This document shows, piece by piece, positions 15,317-24,622 of a DNA stretch of 64,000 nt. Every line of letters begins with the position of its first letter. The stretch's first letter is position 1. The DNA is from Rhodopseudomonas telluris (GTDB taxonomy: Bacteria; Pseudomonadota; Alphaproteobacteria; Rhizobiales; Xanthobacteraceae). The notes beneath the pieces were generated by a model. The model did no database searches, was not told where the DNA came from, and saw nothing but the letters and a program-made list of their open reading frames with translations. Made by a program: the position numbers and the translations under genes. The stretch spans positions 86,057-150,056 of the forward strand of contig NZ_JBHLWM010000011.1 of assembly GCF_042432815.1 (NCBI RefSeq), in the 5' to 3' direction.

Positions 15317-16464
15317 TACACGCGCTCCAGAATGCAGGTCGATGCCCCGTGGCGGATGCCGAGCATGCCGCCGGTGCCGTGAGCCAGGGCCAGATCGCAG
15401 TTCGGTACCTGAACCTTGGGGTGCGCCTCGCCGCGGAGCTGGCGCACTGCTTCGAGCAGCTTGGTCATGCCGCCGCGATTGACCGGATGGTTGCTGCACA
15501 GCCCGCCGCCGTCGGTGTTGAACGGCAGCTTGCCGACGCCGGAGATCAGGTTGCCGTCGGCGACGAACTTGCCGCCCTCGCCCTTCTTGCAGAAGCCGAG
15601 GTCTTCCAGCTGCATCAGCACCGTGATGGTGAAGCTGTCGTAGATCGACGCGTACTTGATGTCCTTCGGCGTGACGCCGGCCATCTCGAACGCCGCCGGG
15701 CCGGACCACACGCCCGCCGAATAGGTCAGGTCGAGATCCTTGCCGCCGCGCGGACCCTTGATCGACTCGCCCGCCCCGATCATCCGCACCAACGGCCGCT
15801 TCAGGCTGCGGGCGATTTCCTCGGTGGTGACGATCAGTGCGCCGCCGCCATCGGTGACGACGCAGCAGTCGAGCCGATGCAACGGATCGGCGATCAAAGG
15901 CGAACTCAGCACGTCCTCGACGGTGACCACGTCGCGCAGCATCGCATGCTCGTTGTACTGCGCGTGATGCGACGCCGCGACCTTGATCCAGGCGAGCTGT
16001 TCCGACGTGGTGCCGTATTCGTGCATATGGCGCGCGGCGCACATCGCATAGACATTGTGCGTGGTGGCGCCGTAGGCCAGCTCGAAATCACCCTCGGCCC
16101 CGACCGGACGCGGCGGCAGCGCGCCGGTGCGCGGCTTGCCGGCGAGCGTAATCAGCGCCACCGAGCAACGGCCCGCGGCGATCGCCTCGGCCGCATGGCC
16201 GAGATGCACCAGATAGGAACAGCCGCCGGTGTCGGTGGAATCGAAATGGCGGACCTTGAGGCCAAGGTAGTCGACCATCGCCATCACGCCGCCCGGCGCA
16301 TCGCCGGCACAGAAATAGCCGTCGATATCGTCCTTGGTCAGGCCGGCGTCTTCGATCGCGCCCTTGGCGACTTCGGCATGGAGCTGGGCGATGGATTTGT
16401 CGGGCGCGTGGCGCGTGGGATGTTCGTAGATTCCGGCAATGTAGGCCTTGCCTCTTATGGTCAA
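15316..16464 (-). CDS. SCP-x/Ltp2-like thiolase family protein
   Basis: A 382-residue thiolase-fold enzyme. The position of the nucleophilic Cys is kept (Cys82 in DTGGCSYLVHLG), but the C-terminal thiolase motif CxGGG is replaced by AHGTGGMLG, and the His loop reads CSNHPVNRGGM. This pattern fits the SCP-x/non-canonical thiolase group that includes bacterial lipid-transfer-protein aldolases. The start is a TTG at 16464 with GGAG 9 nt upstream. It is coupled to the DUF35 gene by a 1-nt overlap and followed by a MaoC hydratase. It could be a degradative thiolase or a retro-aldolase acting on beta-hydroxyacyl-CoA. Confidence 0.85.
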   Translation of the reverse strand: MTIRGKAYIAGIYEHPTRHAPDKSIAQLHAEVAKGAIEDAGLTKDDIDGYFCAGDAPGGVMAMVDYLGLKVRHFDSTDTGGCSYLVHLGHAAEAIAAGRCSVALITLAGKPRTGALPPRPVGAEGDFELAYGATTHNVYAMCAARHMHEYGTTSEQLAWIKVAASHHAQYNEHAMLRDVVTVEDVLSSPLIADPLHRLDCCVVTDGGGALIVTTEEIARSLKRPLVRMIGAGESIKGPRGGKDLDLTYSAGVWSGPAAFEMAGVTPKDIKYASIYDSFTITVLMQLEDLGFCKKGEGGKFVADGNLISGVGKLPFNTDGGGLCSNHPVNRGGMTKLLEAVRQLRGEAHPKVQVPNCDLALAHGTGGMLGIRHGASTCILERV

Positions 16465-16581
16465 CGCAGTTCTCCGCTGGCGTTTAATTCAGATGGTTTT
16501 TCTGACCGCTCCGGACGACCTTGGCAAGCGTGTTCGCCGAAAAGGCAAATTCCCGTGAAATGGAATGCTGGACCATCACTC

Positions 16582-16664
16582 GTGATTGCGAGCGCAGCGA
16601 AGCAGTCCAGAAGCGCCGAGCACGGCGTTCTGGATCGCTTCGTCGCTACGCTCCTCGCAATGAC
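16582..16664. repeat. Imperfect palindromic repeat, family A (copy 2)
   Basis: Starts GTGATTGCGAGCGCAGCGAA and ends CTACGCTCCTCGCAATGAC, with inner arms CAGTCCAGAA and TTCTGGATCG. It occupies the gap between the indolepyruvate oxidoreductase stop and the thiolase start, so a transcript crossing it would carry a long hairpin. Confidence 0.85.
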
Positions 16665-16684
16665 GTGGAGAGGTGCGAGCGGGA

Positions 16685-19600
16685 CTACTCCGCCGCCATC
16701 TGCCGCGGCGGCGCTGGTTGCGGGTCGCGGAGGTTGGCGCGCAGTTCGGCAGTGCGCGGCGCGGTGTCGTCCACCGACTTCTGCTTCACCGGGCCGTAAC
16801 CGCGGATCAGGTCCGGCATCGACAGCAGGTCGATCGCGGTCTGTACCGTGGCCGGCGACAGATGCTGCAGCACGTTGGCAACGTCGGCCTCATAGTCGGC
16901 GATCAGCTGTCGCTCGAGCTTGCGCTCGGGGTGATAGCCGAACACATCGATCGGCGTGCCGCGGACGAAACGCAGCGCCGCGAGCGTCCGGAACACAGGA
17001 CGCATGCCCTCCCCGAACTGCCGTTTCTTCGGCCGTCCGGTGACGTCGACGCCGGGCAGGATCGGCGGCGCCAGGTTGAAGCTGACCTTGTAGTCGCCTT
17101 CGAACTGGTCGCGGATCTGCTGCTCGAACGCCGGCTGCGTCAGTAGGCGCGCCACTTCGTACTCGTCCTTGTAGGCGAGTAGCTTGGCGTAGTTGATCGC
17201 CACCGCGCGCGGCAGCGCCTCGTCGTAGCCACCGGCATCGGCAGCAGCGCGGACCTTGGCGACGAGATCGCCGTAGCGCCGCGCCAGCCGCTTGCCCTGA
17301 TAGTCCGTGAGCATCGCGGCGCGGTGAGCGATGATCTCGTCCAGCGACATCTCGCCCTGGGTCTTCGGCGCCGCCGCGCCGTCGGCGCCCTGCAGCAACG
17401 AAGCGAGCCGCTCGGGATCGGCGGCGGCGAGACGGCCGAGCCGGAACGCCTGCGTGTTCATCTTGATCGACACGCCGTTCAGTTCGATCGCCTGCTCGAT
17501 CGCTGTCGCGGAGAGCGGCAGCAGACCGCGCTGATAGGCGAAGCCCATCATCATCATGTTGGTGGCGATCGCGTCGCCCAGCAACGTCTCGGCCGCCTTG
17601 GTGAAGTCCAGGAACGACGAGTCCTTGGTGAGCGCGGCCGTCAGCACGCTGTTGACCTTGCGGGTCTGAAAATCGAAATCGCGATTGCGGATGAAGTCCG
17701 AAATCGGGATCAGATGCGTGTTGACGACGCCGTGGGTGCGCGCCGACTCGCACAGCGAGATCGTCTCCTTCGAAATCGCCATCACTTCGTCGGCCACGAT
17801 CAGCACGTCGGCCGAGCCGGTGACGATCCGCGAACAGGTCACCTCCTCAGGCTTGTTCGACAGCCGGACGTGGCTCAGCACCGCGCCGCCCTTCTGCGCG
17901 AGGCCTGACATGTCGAGAATCATCGAAGCCTTACCCTCGATATGCGCCGCCATGCCGAGCAGCGCGCCGATGGTCAGCACACCGGTGCCGCCGACGCCGC
18001 CGACCGCGATGTTGTAAGGCTTGTCGAGCCCCGGCCGCGCAGCCGGCTCAGGCAGATCGCCGAGCGCGCCGAGATCGACCGGCGCGCGCTTGCGCAGCTT
18101 GCCGCCGTCGATGGTGACGAAGGACGGACAGAAGCCCTTGAGGCACGAATAGTCCTTGTTACAGCTCGACTGGTTGATGGTGCGCTTGCGGCCGAGCTCG
18201 GTCTCCAGCGGCTCCACCGAGATGCAGTTCGACTGCACCGAGCAATCGCCGCAGCCCTCGCACACCGCCGCATTGATCATCACGCGGCGCGCCGGATCCT
18301 CCAGCGTGCCACGCTTGCGGCGCCGCCGCTTCTCGGCCGCGCAGGTCTGCACGAAAACGATCGCCGAAGCGCCCGCGATGTCGCGGCATTCCTTCATCAC
18401 CGCGTCGAGTTCGTCGCGATGCCGCGTCCGTGTGCCCGGCGCGATGCTGTCCGCCGGATACGCGTCGGGGGTCTCCGACACCAGATAGATGTCGCGTATG
18501 CCTTCGGCGTGAAGCTGATAGGTGATCTGCTGCGGCGACAGGTCGCCGTCGTGACGCTGACCGCCGGTCATCGCCACCGCGTCGTTGTAGAGGATCTTGT
18601 AGGTGATATTCGCCTTGGAGGCGATCGACTGCCGGATCGCCAACGAGCCGGAATGGAAGTACGTGCCGTCACCGAGATTCGCGAAGATGTGCTTCTCGTT
18701 GGTGAACGGCGCGATGCCGACCCACGGCACGCCCTCGCCGCCCATGTGGGTGAAGGTCTCGGTGTTGCGGTCCATCCACAACGACATGAAGTGACAGCCG
18801 ATGCCGGCCAGCGCGCGGCTGCCTTCGGGCACCTTGGTCGAGGTGTTGTGCGGGCAGCCCGAGCAGAAATACGGTGTGCGGACCAGCGGCACGACGTTCT
18901 GGACTTGCGAGGCGTCGCGGCCGTGAAACCAGTCCGCCTTGGCGCGCAGCATCTCGGCGATGGTCGGATCGATCTCCATCGCCAGCAGCCGGTCCACCAC
19001 CGAGGTCGCGACCTTGGCGACGCTCAGCTCCTGGGCGAACGGCAGCAGCCGATGATCGTGCTCGTCCATCTTGCCGATCACGCGCGGACGTTCGCGCATC
19101 CCGAACAGATGCTGCTTGACCTGGTTCTCGACGATCTCGCGGCGCTCTTCGATCACGAAGATCTCTTCGAGCCCGCGCGCGAATTCGCGCACGCCTTCCG
19201 GCTCGAGCGGCCACGGCATGCCGATCTTGTACAGCCGCAGCCCTATCCGCGCCGCAACCTGCTCGTCAATGCCGAGTTCGCGCAGCGCCTGGCGTACGTC
19301 CTCGTAGCTCTTGCCCGACGCCATGATGCCGAACCGCGCGTTCGGCGAATCCATGGTGACGCGGTTGACCTTATTGGCGCGGGCAAAGGCGATCGCCGCA
19401 AAGCCCTTGTAGTCCTGCAGCCGGCGGTCCTGATCGTAGCGATCGTCCGGCCAGCGCAGATTGAGGCCGCCGGGCGGTATCTCGAAATCGCTCGGGATGA
19501 CGAACGGCGTCATCTCGTCGGCGAGGTTGATCTCGGCGGTGGTCTCCACCGTCTCGGTGATCACCTTCATGCCGACCCAACAGCCGGAGTAGCGCGACAT

Positions 19601-20170
19601 CGCGATGCCGAGCAGCCCCATCTCGATGATCTCGTGGATCGACGAGGGATAGAGATACGGCATAAGCGCCGCGATGAAGGCGTGGTCCGATTGGTGCGGC
19701 ACCGTCGACGACTTGGCGCCGTGATCGTCGCCGGCGAGGCACAGCACGCCGCCATTCTTCGCCGAGCCGGCGGCATTGCCGTGGCGGAAGACGTCGCCGC
19801 AGCGATCGACGCCGGGGCCCTTGCCATACCAAATGCCGGTGATGCCGTCGTACTGGGCGCCGGGCGACAGATTGAGCTGCTGCGTGCCCCAGATCGCGGT
19901 GGCCGCGAGGTCCTCGTTCACGCCGGGCTGGAATTTGACGTTGTACTCTTCGAGATGCCGCCGCGCCGAAATCAGCTGCTGATCGTAACCGCCGAGCGGC
20001 GAGCCGCGATAACCGGTGACGAAGCCTGCGGTGTTGAGGCCCGCGGCGCGATCGCGTCGGACCTGCGCCATCGGCAATCGCACCAGCGCCTGAATGCCGG
20101 TGAGAAAGATGTGGCCCGAATGCAGCGTGTATTTCTGATCGAGACTGATCGGTCCCTGGTCGATTCCCAT
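16685..20170 (-). CDS. Indolepyruvate ferredoxin oxidoreductase, fused single-chain type
   Basis: A 1161-residue enzyme that oxidatively decarboxylates aryl- or other 2-oxoacids to acyl-CoA using thiamine diphosphate and Fe-S clusters. Domain order: pyrimidine-binding domain, TPP domain with CSGCPHNTSTKVPEG and MGGEGVPWVG, a ferredoxin-like cysteine set near residue 636 (CEGCGDCSVQSNC, then CNKDYSCLKGFCPS), and the gamma domain (AVGGVGGTGVLTIG, LAQKGGAVLSHVR). In archaea IorA and IorB are separate; this one-piece form is common in aerobic proteobacteria. GAGGG lies just before the ATG at 20170. The downstream thiolase cluster suggests a link to aromatic or branched acyl-CoA degradation, but it may be independent. 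Confidence 0.92.
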   Translation of the reverse strand: MGIDQGPISLDQKYTLHSGHIFLTGIQALVRLPMAQVRRDRAAGLNTAGFVTGYRGSPLGGYDQQLISARRHLEEYNVKFQPGVNEDLAATAIWGTQQLNLSPGAQYDGITGIWYGKGPGVDRCGDVFRHGNAAGSAKNGGVLCLAGDDHGAKSSTVPHQSDHAFIAALMPYLYPSSIHEIIEMGLLGIAMSRYSGCWVGMKVITETVETTAEINLADEMTPFVIPSDFEIPPGGLNLRWPDDRYDQDRRLQDYKGFAAIAFARANKVNRVTMDSPNARFGIMASGKSYEDVRQALRELGIDEQVAARIGLRLYKIGMPWPLEPEGVREFARGLEEIFVIEERREIVENQVKQHLFGMRERPRVIGKMDEHDHRLLPFAQELSVAKVATSVVDRLLAMEIDPTIAEMLRAKADWFHGRDASQVQNVVPLVRTPYFCSGCPHNTSTKVPEGSRALAGIGCHFMSLWMDRNTETFTHMGGEGVPWVGIAPFTNEKHIFANLGDGTYFHSGSLAIRQSIASKANITYKILYNDAVAMTGGQRHDGDLSPQQITYQLHAEGIRDIYLVSETPDAYPADSIAPGTRTRHRDELDAVMKECRDIAGASAIVFVQTCAAEKRRRRKRGTLEDPARRVMINAAVCEGCGDCSVQSNCISVEPLETELGRKRTINQSSCNKDYSCLKGFCPSFVTIDGGKLRKRAPVDLGALGDLPEPAARPGLDKPYNIAVGGVGGTGVLTIGALLGMAAHIEGKASMILDMSGLAQKGGAVLSHVRLSNKPEEVTCSRIVTGSADVLIVADEVMAISKETISLCESARTHGVVNTHLIPISDFIRNRDFDFQTRKVNSVLTAALTKDSSFLDFTKAAETLLGDAIATNMMMMGFAYQRGLLPLSATAIEQAIELNGVSIKMNTQAFRLGRLAAADPERLASLLQGADGAAAPKTQGEMSLDEIIAHRAAMLTDYQGKRLARRYGDLVAKVRAAADAGGYDEALPRAVAINYAKLLAYKDEYEVARLLTQPAFEQQIRDQFEGDYKVSFNLAPPILPGVDVTGRPKKRQFGEGMRPVFRTLAALRFVRGTPIDVFGYHPERKLERQLIADYEADVANVLQHLSPATVQTAIDLLSMPDLIRGYGPVKQKSVDDTAPRTAELRANLRDPQPAPPRQMAAE

Positions 20171-20456
20171 ACGGCCCTCATAGAGCGTTTCGACCGCGCA
20201 ACCGTTGCCGCTGCTGCGGTCTTTGGAATCAGTCTATGCCGGTTTATGTCGCTGACGCACCACAAAAATCCGCGACGCCGCCCAGCCCTGCAGGTTTGCA
20301 GCTTTCGTTCCTCAGCGGCCTCTGCGCTTGTTGTTTCGTGCGCCAAGATCGCGGTCGGAGCACGATCATGTCGCGTCTATCGCAGCGCGTTCCTCGGAAC
20401 CGATCGGGGAACGGATAAAGCGGCGAAGGATTAAATTGGGAGCAAGGAGGTGCTGC

Positions 20457-20819
20457 ATGGCGCAAGGAAATTCGCAGGGCAGTTCGACGGACTATCCCTA
20501 TCGCTCCGACAGTCCGCAGGATCATCGTGATTCGGCGCGGTTCGAGCCGGAGATCGCCGGTGAGCCGCATCAGCGCAGAGCCCCGATGATCACCGGGGCC
20601 ATCATCGCGGTTGCGGCCCTCATCGCGCTTGGATTCGGTGCGGTGTTTTACAGCATGAACGCGTCGTCCGTGGATCCTAAGACCGCTCCGGTCGCGACCA
20701 CCGTTCCCGATACGCCGTTGAGCCCGGCTGCGCAGGAAGCGCAGTCCAAACAATCCCCCGGGACGACCAAAACGCAGCCCGGCGTGACAACCGGCGCCGC
20801 GCCTTCGCGGGCGCAGTAA
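20457..20819 (+). CDS. Small single-span membrane protein, hypothetical
   Basis: A 120-residue protein. The first ~45 residues are polar and charged (SSTDYPYRSDS, RFEPEIAGEPHQRR). One membrane helix follows (ITGAIIAVAALIALGFGAVFY), then a Ser/Thr/Pro/Gln-rich tail (PVATTVPDTPLSP, KTQPGVTTG) expected in the periplasm. The start is clear: a perfect AAGGAGG lies 6 nt before the ATG at 20457. It is divergent from the indolepyruvate oxidoreductase gene. I do not recognise a functional family; such short envelope proteins are frequent in this bacterial group. Confidence 0.75.
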   Translation: MAQGNSQGSSTDYPYRSDSPQDHRDSARFEPEIAGEPHQRRAPMITGAIIAVAALIALGFGAVFYSMNASSVDPKTAPVATTVPDTPLSPAAQEAQSKQSPGTTKTQPGVTTGAAPSRAQ

Positions 20820-21041
20820 AGCGTCGCAGTTCGTCACTGAAAACGACATGCCCGAGAGCAGTGGATGCGAAAGCGTCCGCTGCTCTCTCCGTTTTGCACC
20901 TGCGAAGGAAACGATCGCAGCTTGTATTTATGCCGTGTTTACAATGAATCGGATATGCGACGCTCGGGGCGAACGTACGCACTCAACCTTGCGTGCGAAC
21001 TTTCAGCAGCCGCTGTTGCGGCCGAATCGAGGGAAGATCCG

Positions 21042-21320
21042 ATGAAGATGATTTTCGCAGCCGCCGCTTTTGCTGCCGCGCTTGCCAGCGCGAGCGCCGC
21101 AAATGCCATGCCGGTCGCGCCGTTGAATTCCAGCGGCAGCGCGGATGTGATCCAGGTTGCGCAAGGCTGCGGTCCGGGCTGGGCGCGCGGTCCGATGGGC
21201 CGCTGCCGTCCGATGTACCGCCGCCCGCCGGTCGTCGTCGTTCCGCCCCGCGTGGTCGCGCCGCGCGTCTGCCCGCCCGGCTATTCCTGGCGCGCCGGCC
21301 GCTGCCTCCGCCGCTACTGA
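21042..21320 (+). CDS. Small secreted Gly/Pro/Arg-rich protein (GCGPG type)
   Basis: A 92-residue exported protein. The signal peptide has an Ala-rich core ending near SASAANA. The mature part contains QGCGPGWARGPMGRCRPM, then a Pro/Val run (RRPPVVVVPP) and a second Cys pair CPPGYSWRAGRCLRRY. Four Cys in the mature chain suggest two disulfides. The GCG-x-G plus RGPxGxC layout recurs in small rhizobial secreted proteins of unknown function. GAGGGAAG precedes the ATG at 21042, and a strong terminator follows, so it is a one-gene transcript. Confidence 0.75.
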   Translation: MKMIFAAAAFAAALASASAANAMPVAPLNSSGSADVIQVAQGCGPGWARGPMGRCRPMYRRPPVVVVPPRVVAPRVCPPGYSWRAGRCLRRY

Positions 21321-21343
21321 TCGGCAAACGATCCAGGCGATTT

Positions 21344-21367
21344 AGCCCCGCTCCGGCGGGGCTTTTG
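21344..21367 (+). terminator. Intrinsic terminator
   Basis: AGCCCCGC and GCGGGGCT form a perfect 8-bp stem with a TCCG loop, followed directly by TTTGCTTT. It ends the small secreted protein gene and lies between convergent genes, so it may also act on the DUF1295 gene from the other side. Confidence 0.88.
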
Positions 21368-21422
21368 CTTTCAGGGCAGCTGACTTGTCTGAATACCGGA
21401 TTTCGGTATCCACGATCAGGCT

Positions 21423-22235
21423 CTATCGACCGAACATCTCACGCAGCTTGCGGAGCGTGTAGATGGTCGTGATGGGAAACAGGATCGGCACGGTCCGCAC
21501 ATAGTCCTGATAGTCCGGCAGCGCGCCGTAACGATCGTCCTGCTTGCGCTCGAGCCCTGCGGCCGCTGCCGTCATCAGCCCGAGGATGTATAGCAGGCCC
21601 AACGTGGTCAGCAGCCACGCCGCCGTGCTGGTGTAGGCCGAGAGGCCCGCCACCCAGACGCCGAACCAGAACAGCATCTCGCCGAAGTAATTCGGACAGC
21701 GCACCATCCGATACAGCCCCACGTCGCAATAGCGCTCAGGGTTGTCCTGCTTGTAGCGAGACTTCTGCCAGTCGGCGACGCTTTCGATCACAAGGCCCGC
21801 AACCATCAGCATGACGCCGAGCGGCGCCGATGCCGGCCAGACGCCTTCGGCCTGCAGCGAGGCAGCCAGCAAAGCGGGCAGGAACAAGAGCGTGTAAAGC
21901 AGGCTGACGCCAATCCAGATCGCGGCCTTTTGCCAGAGCACCACCTCGGCGGTGCGCCGCTCAGCGCCTGCGAGCTCCTTGGCGTAGCCGGGATTGCGTT
22001 CGCGAACCGCCAGGAACGCGCCGAGCCGGATGCCGTAGGCCAGCAGCACCAGCATCTGCAGCAGCACCCAGCCCTCGATGCTGGCGTAGAACACCAGCAT
22101 GAAGATCAGGCTTTGCGCCGCGATGGCGCCGCCATAGCACAGGCTGACGAAGTAATAGACCCGGCGGAAGCCGCCCGCCGATACGGCGAGACTGATGAGG
22201 AAGGCCAGTCCGACAAGATGCCACGGAACAGTCAT
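21423..22235 (-). CDS. DUF1295 integral membrane protein (steroid 5-alpha-reductase-like fold)
   Basis: A 270-residue protein with about seven membrane helices. The C-terminal region GLYRMVRCPNYFGEMLFWFG, followed by DYQDYVRTVPILFP, is the signature of the DUF1295/isoprenylcysteine methyltransferase-steroid reductase superfamily. These proteins either reduce a double bond in a lipid or methylate it; bacterial members are largely uncharacterised. The ATG at 22235 has no strong Shine-Dalgarno sequence. It is convergent with the small secreted protein gene. Localisation in the inner membrane is secure; the reaction is not. Confidence 0.82.
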   Translation of the reverse strand: MTVPWHLVGLAFLISLAVSAGGFRRVYYFVSLCYGGAIAAQSLIFMLVFYASIEGWVLLQMLVLLAYGIRLGAFLAVRERNPGYAKELAGAERRTAEVVLWQKAAIWIGVSLLYTLLFLPALLAASLQAEGVWPASAPLGVMLMVAGLVIESVADWQKSRYKQDNPERYCDVGLYRMVRCPNYFGEMLFWFGVWVAGLSAYTSTAAWLLTTLGLLYILGLMTAAAAGLERKQDDRYGALPDYQDYVRTVPILFPITTIYTLRKLREMFGR

Positions 22236-22384
22236 ATCGCCTCGCTCCGATGATCGCGCTCAGCACGGTTCCGCCCGTCTCTACCGAGCACGGAGGGCGC
22301 GGATATTGATAGGCCGCTTCTACCACTCAGGCTGTAGCGACGACGTGATCTGGATCAGGATTGCCAGATCGCGCACACTGCGGT

Positions 22385-22927
22385 CTATTTTTGCTGGCAG
22401 CGCTGGCCGGGCACGCGCGTGTCGCAGACCCTTGCCGCATCGAACAGGCTGGTCAGCGCCTTCAGCTGCTTGGCGTCGGGCACGAACCGATGCGCCTTCT
22501 GCAGCACGTAGAAATTCTCGCGCCCCTGCACCGCCTTGGTCCAGGTCTGCAACAGCCCGCCGCCGTCTTTGGGCTTGCGGCACGTCTCGACCCAGGCCGC
22601 CATCGGATAAAGATTTTCGGTGCCGCCTTTCAGCTTCTCGAAGGTCGCGCCCGGACACTCCGCCAATGCGGCCTTTTCCGACCGCGCTCGAAACGCCTCG
22701 GGAGCTTCGTCAGCCTGTTTGAGCAGCACCTGCGTCGACAGCTTCTCGGTCCAGTTGGCGACGCTCTGGCCTTGAGGAACCATCACGGTCGTCTTGGCCT
22801 TCTCGGTGCCGGACTCGGCCACCACCTTGAAGCCCTTCGGCGGCTTCAGCAGCATCTGCTCTTCGGCATGGGCCGGCGGCACCAGCGCCAAAGTTGCGGC
22901 CAGAACAACGAGATAGCGTCGGCACAT
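22385..22927 (-). CDS. Exported hypothetical protein
   Basis: A 180-residue protein with a clear signal peptide (YLVVLAATLALVPPAHA). The mature part starts EEQMLLKPPKGFKVV and has four Cys (CPGATF, ETCRKP, ARVCDTR, GQRCQQK), which may form two disulfides in the periplasm. The pattern KPPKGF, then a lysine-rich amphipathic middle and Trp-Thr repeats, recurs in alphaproteobacterial proteins of unknown role. No enzyme motif is seen. An intrinsic terminator lies upstream, separating it from pccB. Confidence 0.72.
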   Translation of the reverse strand: MCRRYLVVLAATLALVPPAHAEEQMLLKPPKGFKVVAESGTEKAKTTVMVPQGQSVANWTEKLSTQVLLKQADEAPEAFRARSEKAALAECPGATFEKLKGGTENLYPMAAWVETCRKPKDGGGLLQTWTKAVQGRENFYVLQKAHRFVPDAKQLKALTSLFDAARVCDTRVPGQRCQQK

Positions 22928-23000
22928 GTGATGAACCCGCGGCAGGACGCCGAACTGTGCCCGAGAAGCCGATGAGATTCAATATCAGCCGCAACAAGCA

Positions 23001-23034
23001 AAAACGCGCCACCGCAGTCTGCAGGGCGCGTTTT
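23001..23034 (-). terminator. Intrinsic terminator after pccB
   Basis: AAAACGCGCC (23001-23010) and GGCGCGTTTT (23025-23034) form a perfect 10-bp stem with a 14-nt loop. Read on the minus strand it lies about 55 bp past the pccB stop and ends in a T run. It separates pccB from the downstream exported protein gene. Confidence 0.82.
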
Positions 23035-23089
23035 CATAACGTTCGACCGGTCATCCGGTCTTCGCCGCGCTCGCGCGGCGAACGCGGAA

Positions 23090-24622
23090 CTACAACGGCA
23101 TGTTGTCGTGCTTCTTGGCCGGGATTTCCATCTTCTTGTCGCGCAGCATGGCCAGCGCGCGCGCGATCCGGCGGCGCGTGGCGTGCGGCATGATCACGTC
23201 GTCGATATAGCCGCGCTCGGCGGCGACGAACGGCGACAGGAAGCGGTCCTCGTATTCCTTGGTGCGGGCCGCGATCTTGTCCGGATCGTTCATGTCCTGA
23301 CGGAAGATGATCTCGACCGCGCCCTTGGCACCCATCACCGCGATCTGCGCGGTCGGCCAGGCGTAGTTGATGTCGGCGCCGATCTCCTTGGAGGCCATCA
23401 CGTCGAACGCGCCGCCATAGGCCTTGCGGGTGATCAGCGTGACCAGTGGCACGGTGCACTGCGAGAATGCGAACAGCAGCTTGGCGCCGTGCTTGATCAG
23501 GCCGCCATATTCCTGCGCGGTGCCCGGCAGGAAGCCCGGCACGTCGACGAAGGTGACGATCGGAATGTTGAAGCTGTCGCAGAACCGCACGAACCGCGCC
23601 GCCTTGCGCGACGCGTCAGAGTCGAGCACGCCCGCCAGCACCATCGGCTGGTTGGCGACGAAGCCCACCGTGCGGCCGGCGATGCGGCCGAAGCCGGTGA
23701 CGATGTTCTTGGCGAAGGTGTCCTGCAGCTCGAAGAAATCGCCCTCGTCCACGACCTTCAGGATCAGCTCCTTCATGTCGTAGGGCTTGTTCGGATTGTC
23801 CGGGATCAGCGTGTCGAGCGAGAAATCCTCGCGCTCGATGTCGTCGAAGCTGGGCCATTCCGGCACGCCTTCGCTGCTGTTCGCCGGCAGGAAGTCGAGC
23901 AGCCGGCGCATCTGCAGCAGGGTCTCGACGTCGTTCTCGAACGCGCCGTCGGCGATCGACGATTTGGTGGCGTGCACCGAAGCGCCGCCGAGTTCCTCCG
24001 GCGTCACCACTTCGTTGGTCACGGTCTTCACCACGTCGGGGCCGGTGACGAACATGTAGCTGGTGTTCTTCACCATGAAGATGAAGTCGGTCATCGCCGG
24101 CGCATACACGTCGCCGCCGGCGCAGGGGCCCATGATGACACTGATCTGCGGGATCACGCCGGAGGCTTGTACCACGCGGCGGAATACGTAGGAGTAACCG
24201 GCGAGCGCCGCGACGCCCTCCTGGATGCGCGCGCCGCCGGCATCGTACAGGCCGATGATGGGCGCCCGCGCCTTCAGCGCCATGTCCTGGATCTTGGTGA
24301 TCTTCGCCGCGTGGGTCTCGGACAGCGAGCCGCCGAACACGGTGAAGTCCTTGGCGAACACGAACACCTTGCGGCCGTTGACCGTGCCCCAGCCGGTGAC
24401 GACACCGTCTCCGGGAATTTTGGTCTTCTCCATCCCGAATTCGGTCGAGCGGTGCTGGACGAACATGTCCATTTCCTCGAACGAATGCTTGTCGAGCAGC
24501 AGGTCGATGCGCTCCCGCGCGGTGAGACGGCCGCGCGCATGCTGCGCGTCGATGCGCTTCTCGCCGCCGCCGAGTTTGGCCGCTGCCCGGCGGTCGTCGA
24601 GTGCTTCAAGGATATGTTTCAT
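23090..24622 (-). CDS. pccB: Propionyl-CoA carboxylase beta chain (carboxyltransferase)
   Basis: A 510-residue carboxyltransferase that moves CO2 from carboxybiotin to propionyl-CoA, giving methylmalonyl-CoA. Both crotonase-like halves are present: the N-terminal half has GLYDAGGARIQEG and MGPCAGGDVYAPA, and the C-terminal half has VDVPGFLPGTAQEYGGLI. The specificity residue is Asp407 in GGAFDVMASKEIG, equivalent to the Asp that favours propionyl-CoA in characterised enzymes; acetyl-CoA-preferring relatives differ there. The biotin-carrying alpha chain gene is not in the window. The pathway feeds odd-chain fatty acid and branched amino acid carbon into succinyl-CoA. Confidence 0.93.
   Translation of the reverse strand: MKHILEALDDRRAAAKLGGGEKRIDAQHARGRLTARERIDLLLDKHSFEEMDMFVQHRSTEFGMEKTKIPGDGVVTGWGTVNGRKVFVFAKDFTVFGGSLSETHAAKITKIQDMALKARAPIIGLYDAGGARIQEGVAALAGYSYVFRRVVQASGVIPQISVIMGPCAGGDVYAPAMTDFIFMVKNTSYMFVTGPDVVKTVTNEVVTPEELGGASVHATKSSIADGAFENDVETLLQMRRLLDFLPANSSEGVPEWPSFDDIEREDFSLDTLIPDNPNKPYDMKELILKVVDEGDFFELQDTFAKNIVTGFGRIAGRTVGFVANQPMVLAGVLDSDASRKAARFVRFCDSFNIPIVTFVDVPGFLPGTAQEYGGLIKHGAKLLFAFSQCTVPLVTLITRKAYGGAFDVMASKEIGADINYAWPTAQIAVMGAKGAVEIIFRQDMNDPDKIAARTKEYEDRFLSPFVAAERGYIDDVIMPHATRRRIARALAMLRDKKMEIPAKKHDNMPL

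Noticed and set aside
20397..20420. GGAAC motifs upstream of the small membrane protein as an EcfG promoter
   Set aside because: No CGTT follows either GGAAC at 15-17 bp.
17942..20434. 830-codon plus-strand frame
   Set aside because: Antisense of the indolepyruvate oxidoreductase; no recognisable domains.
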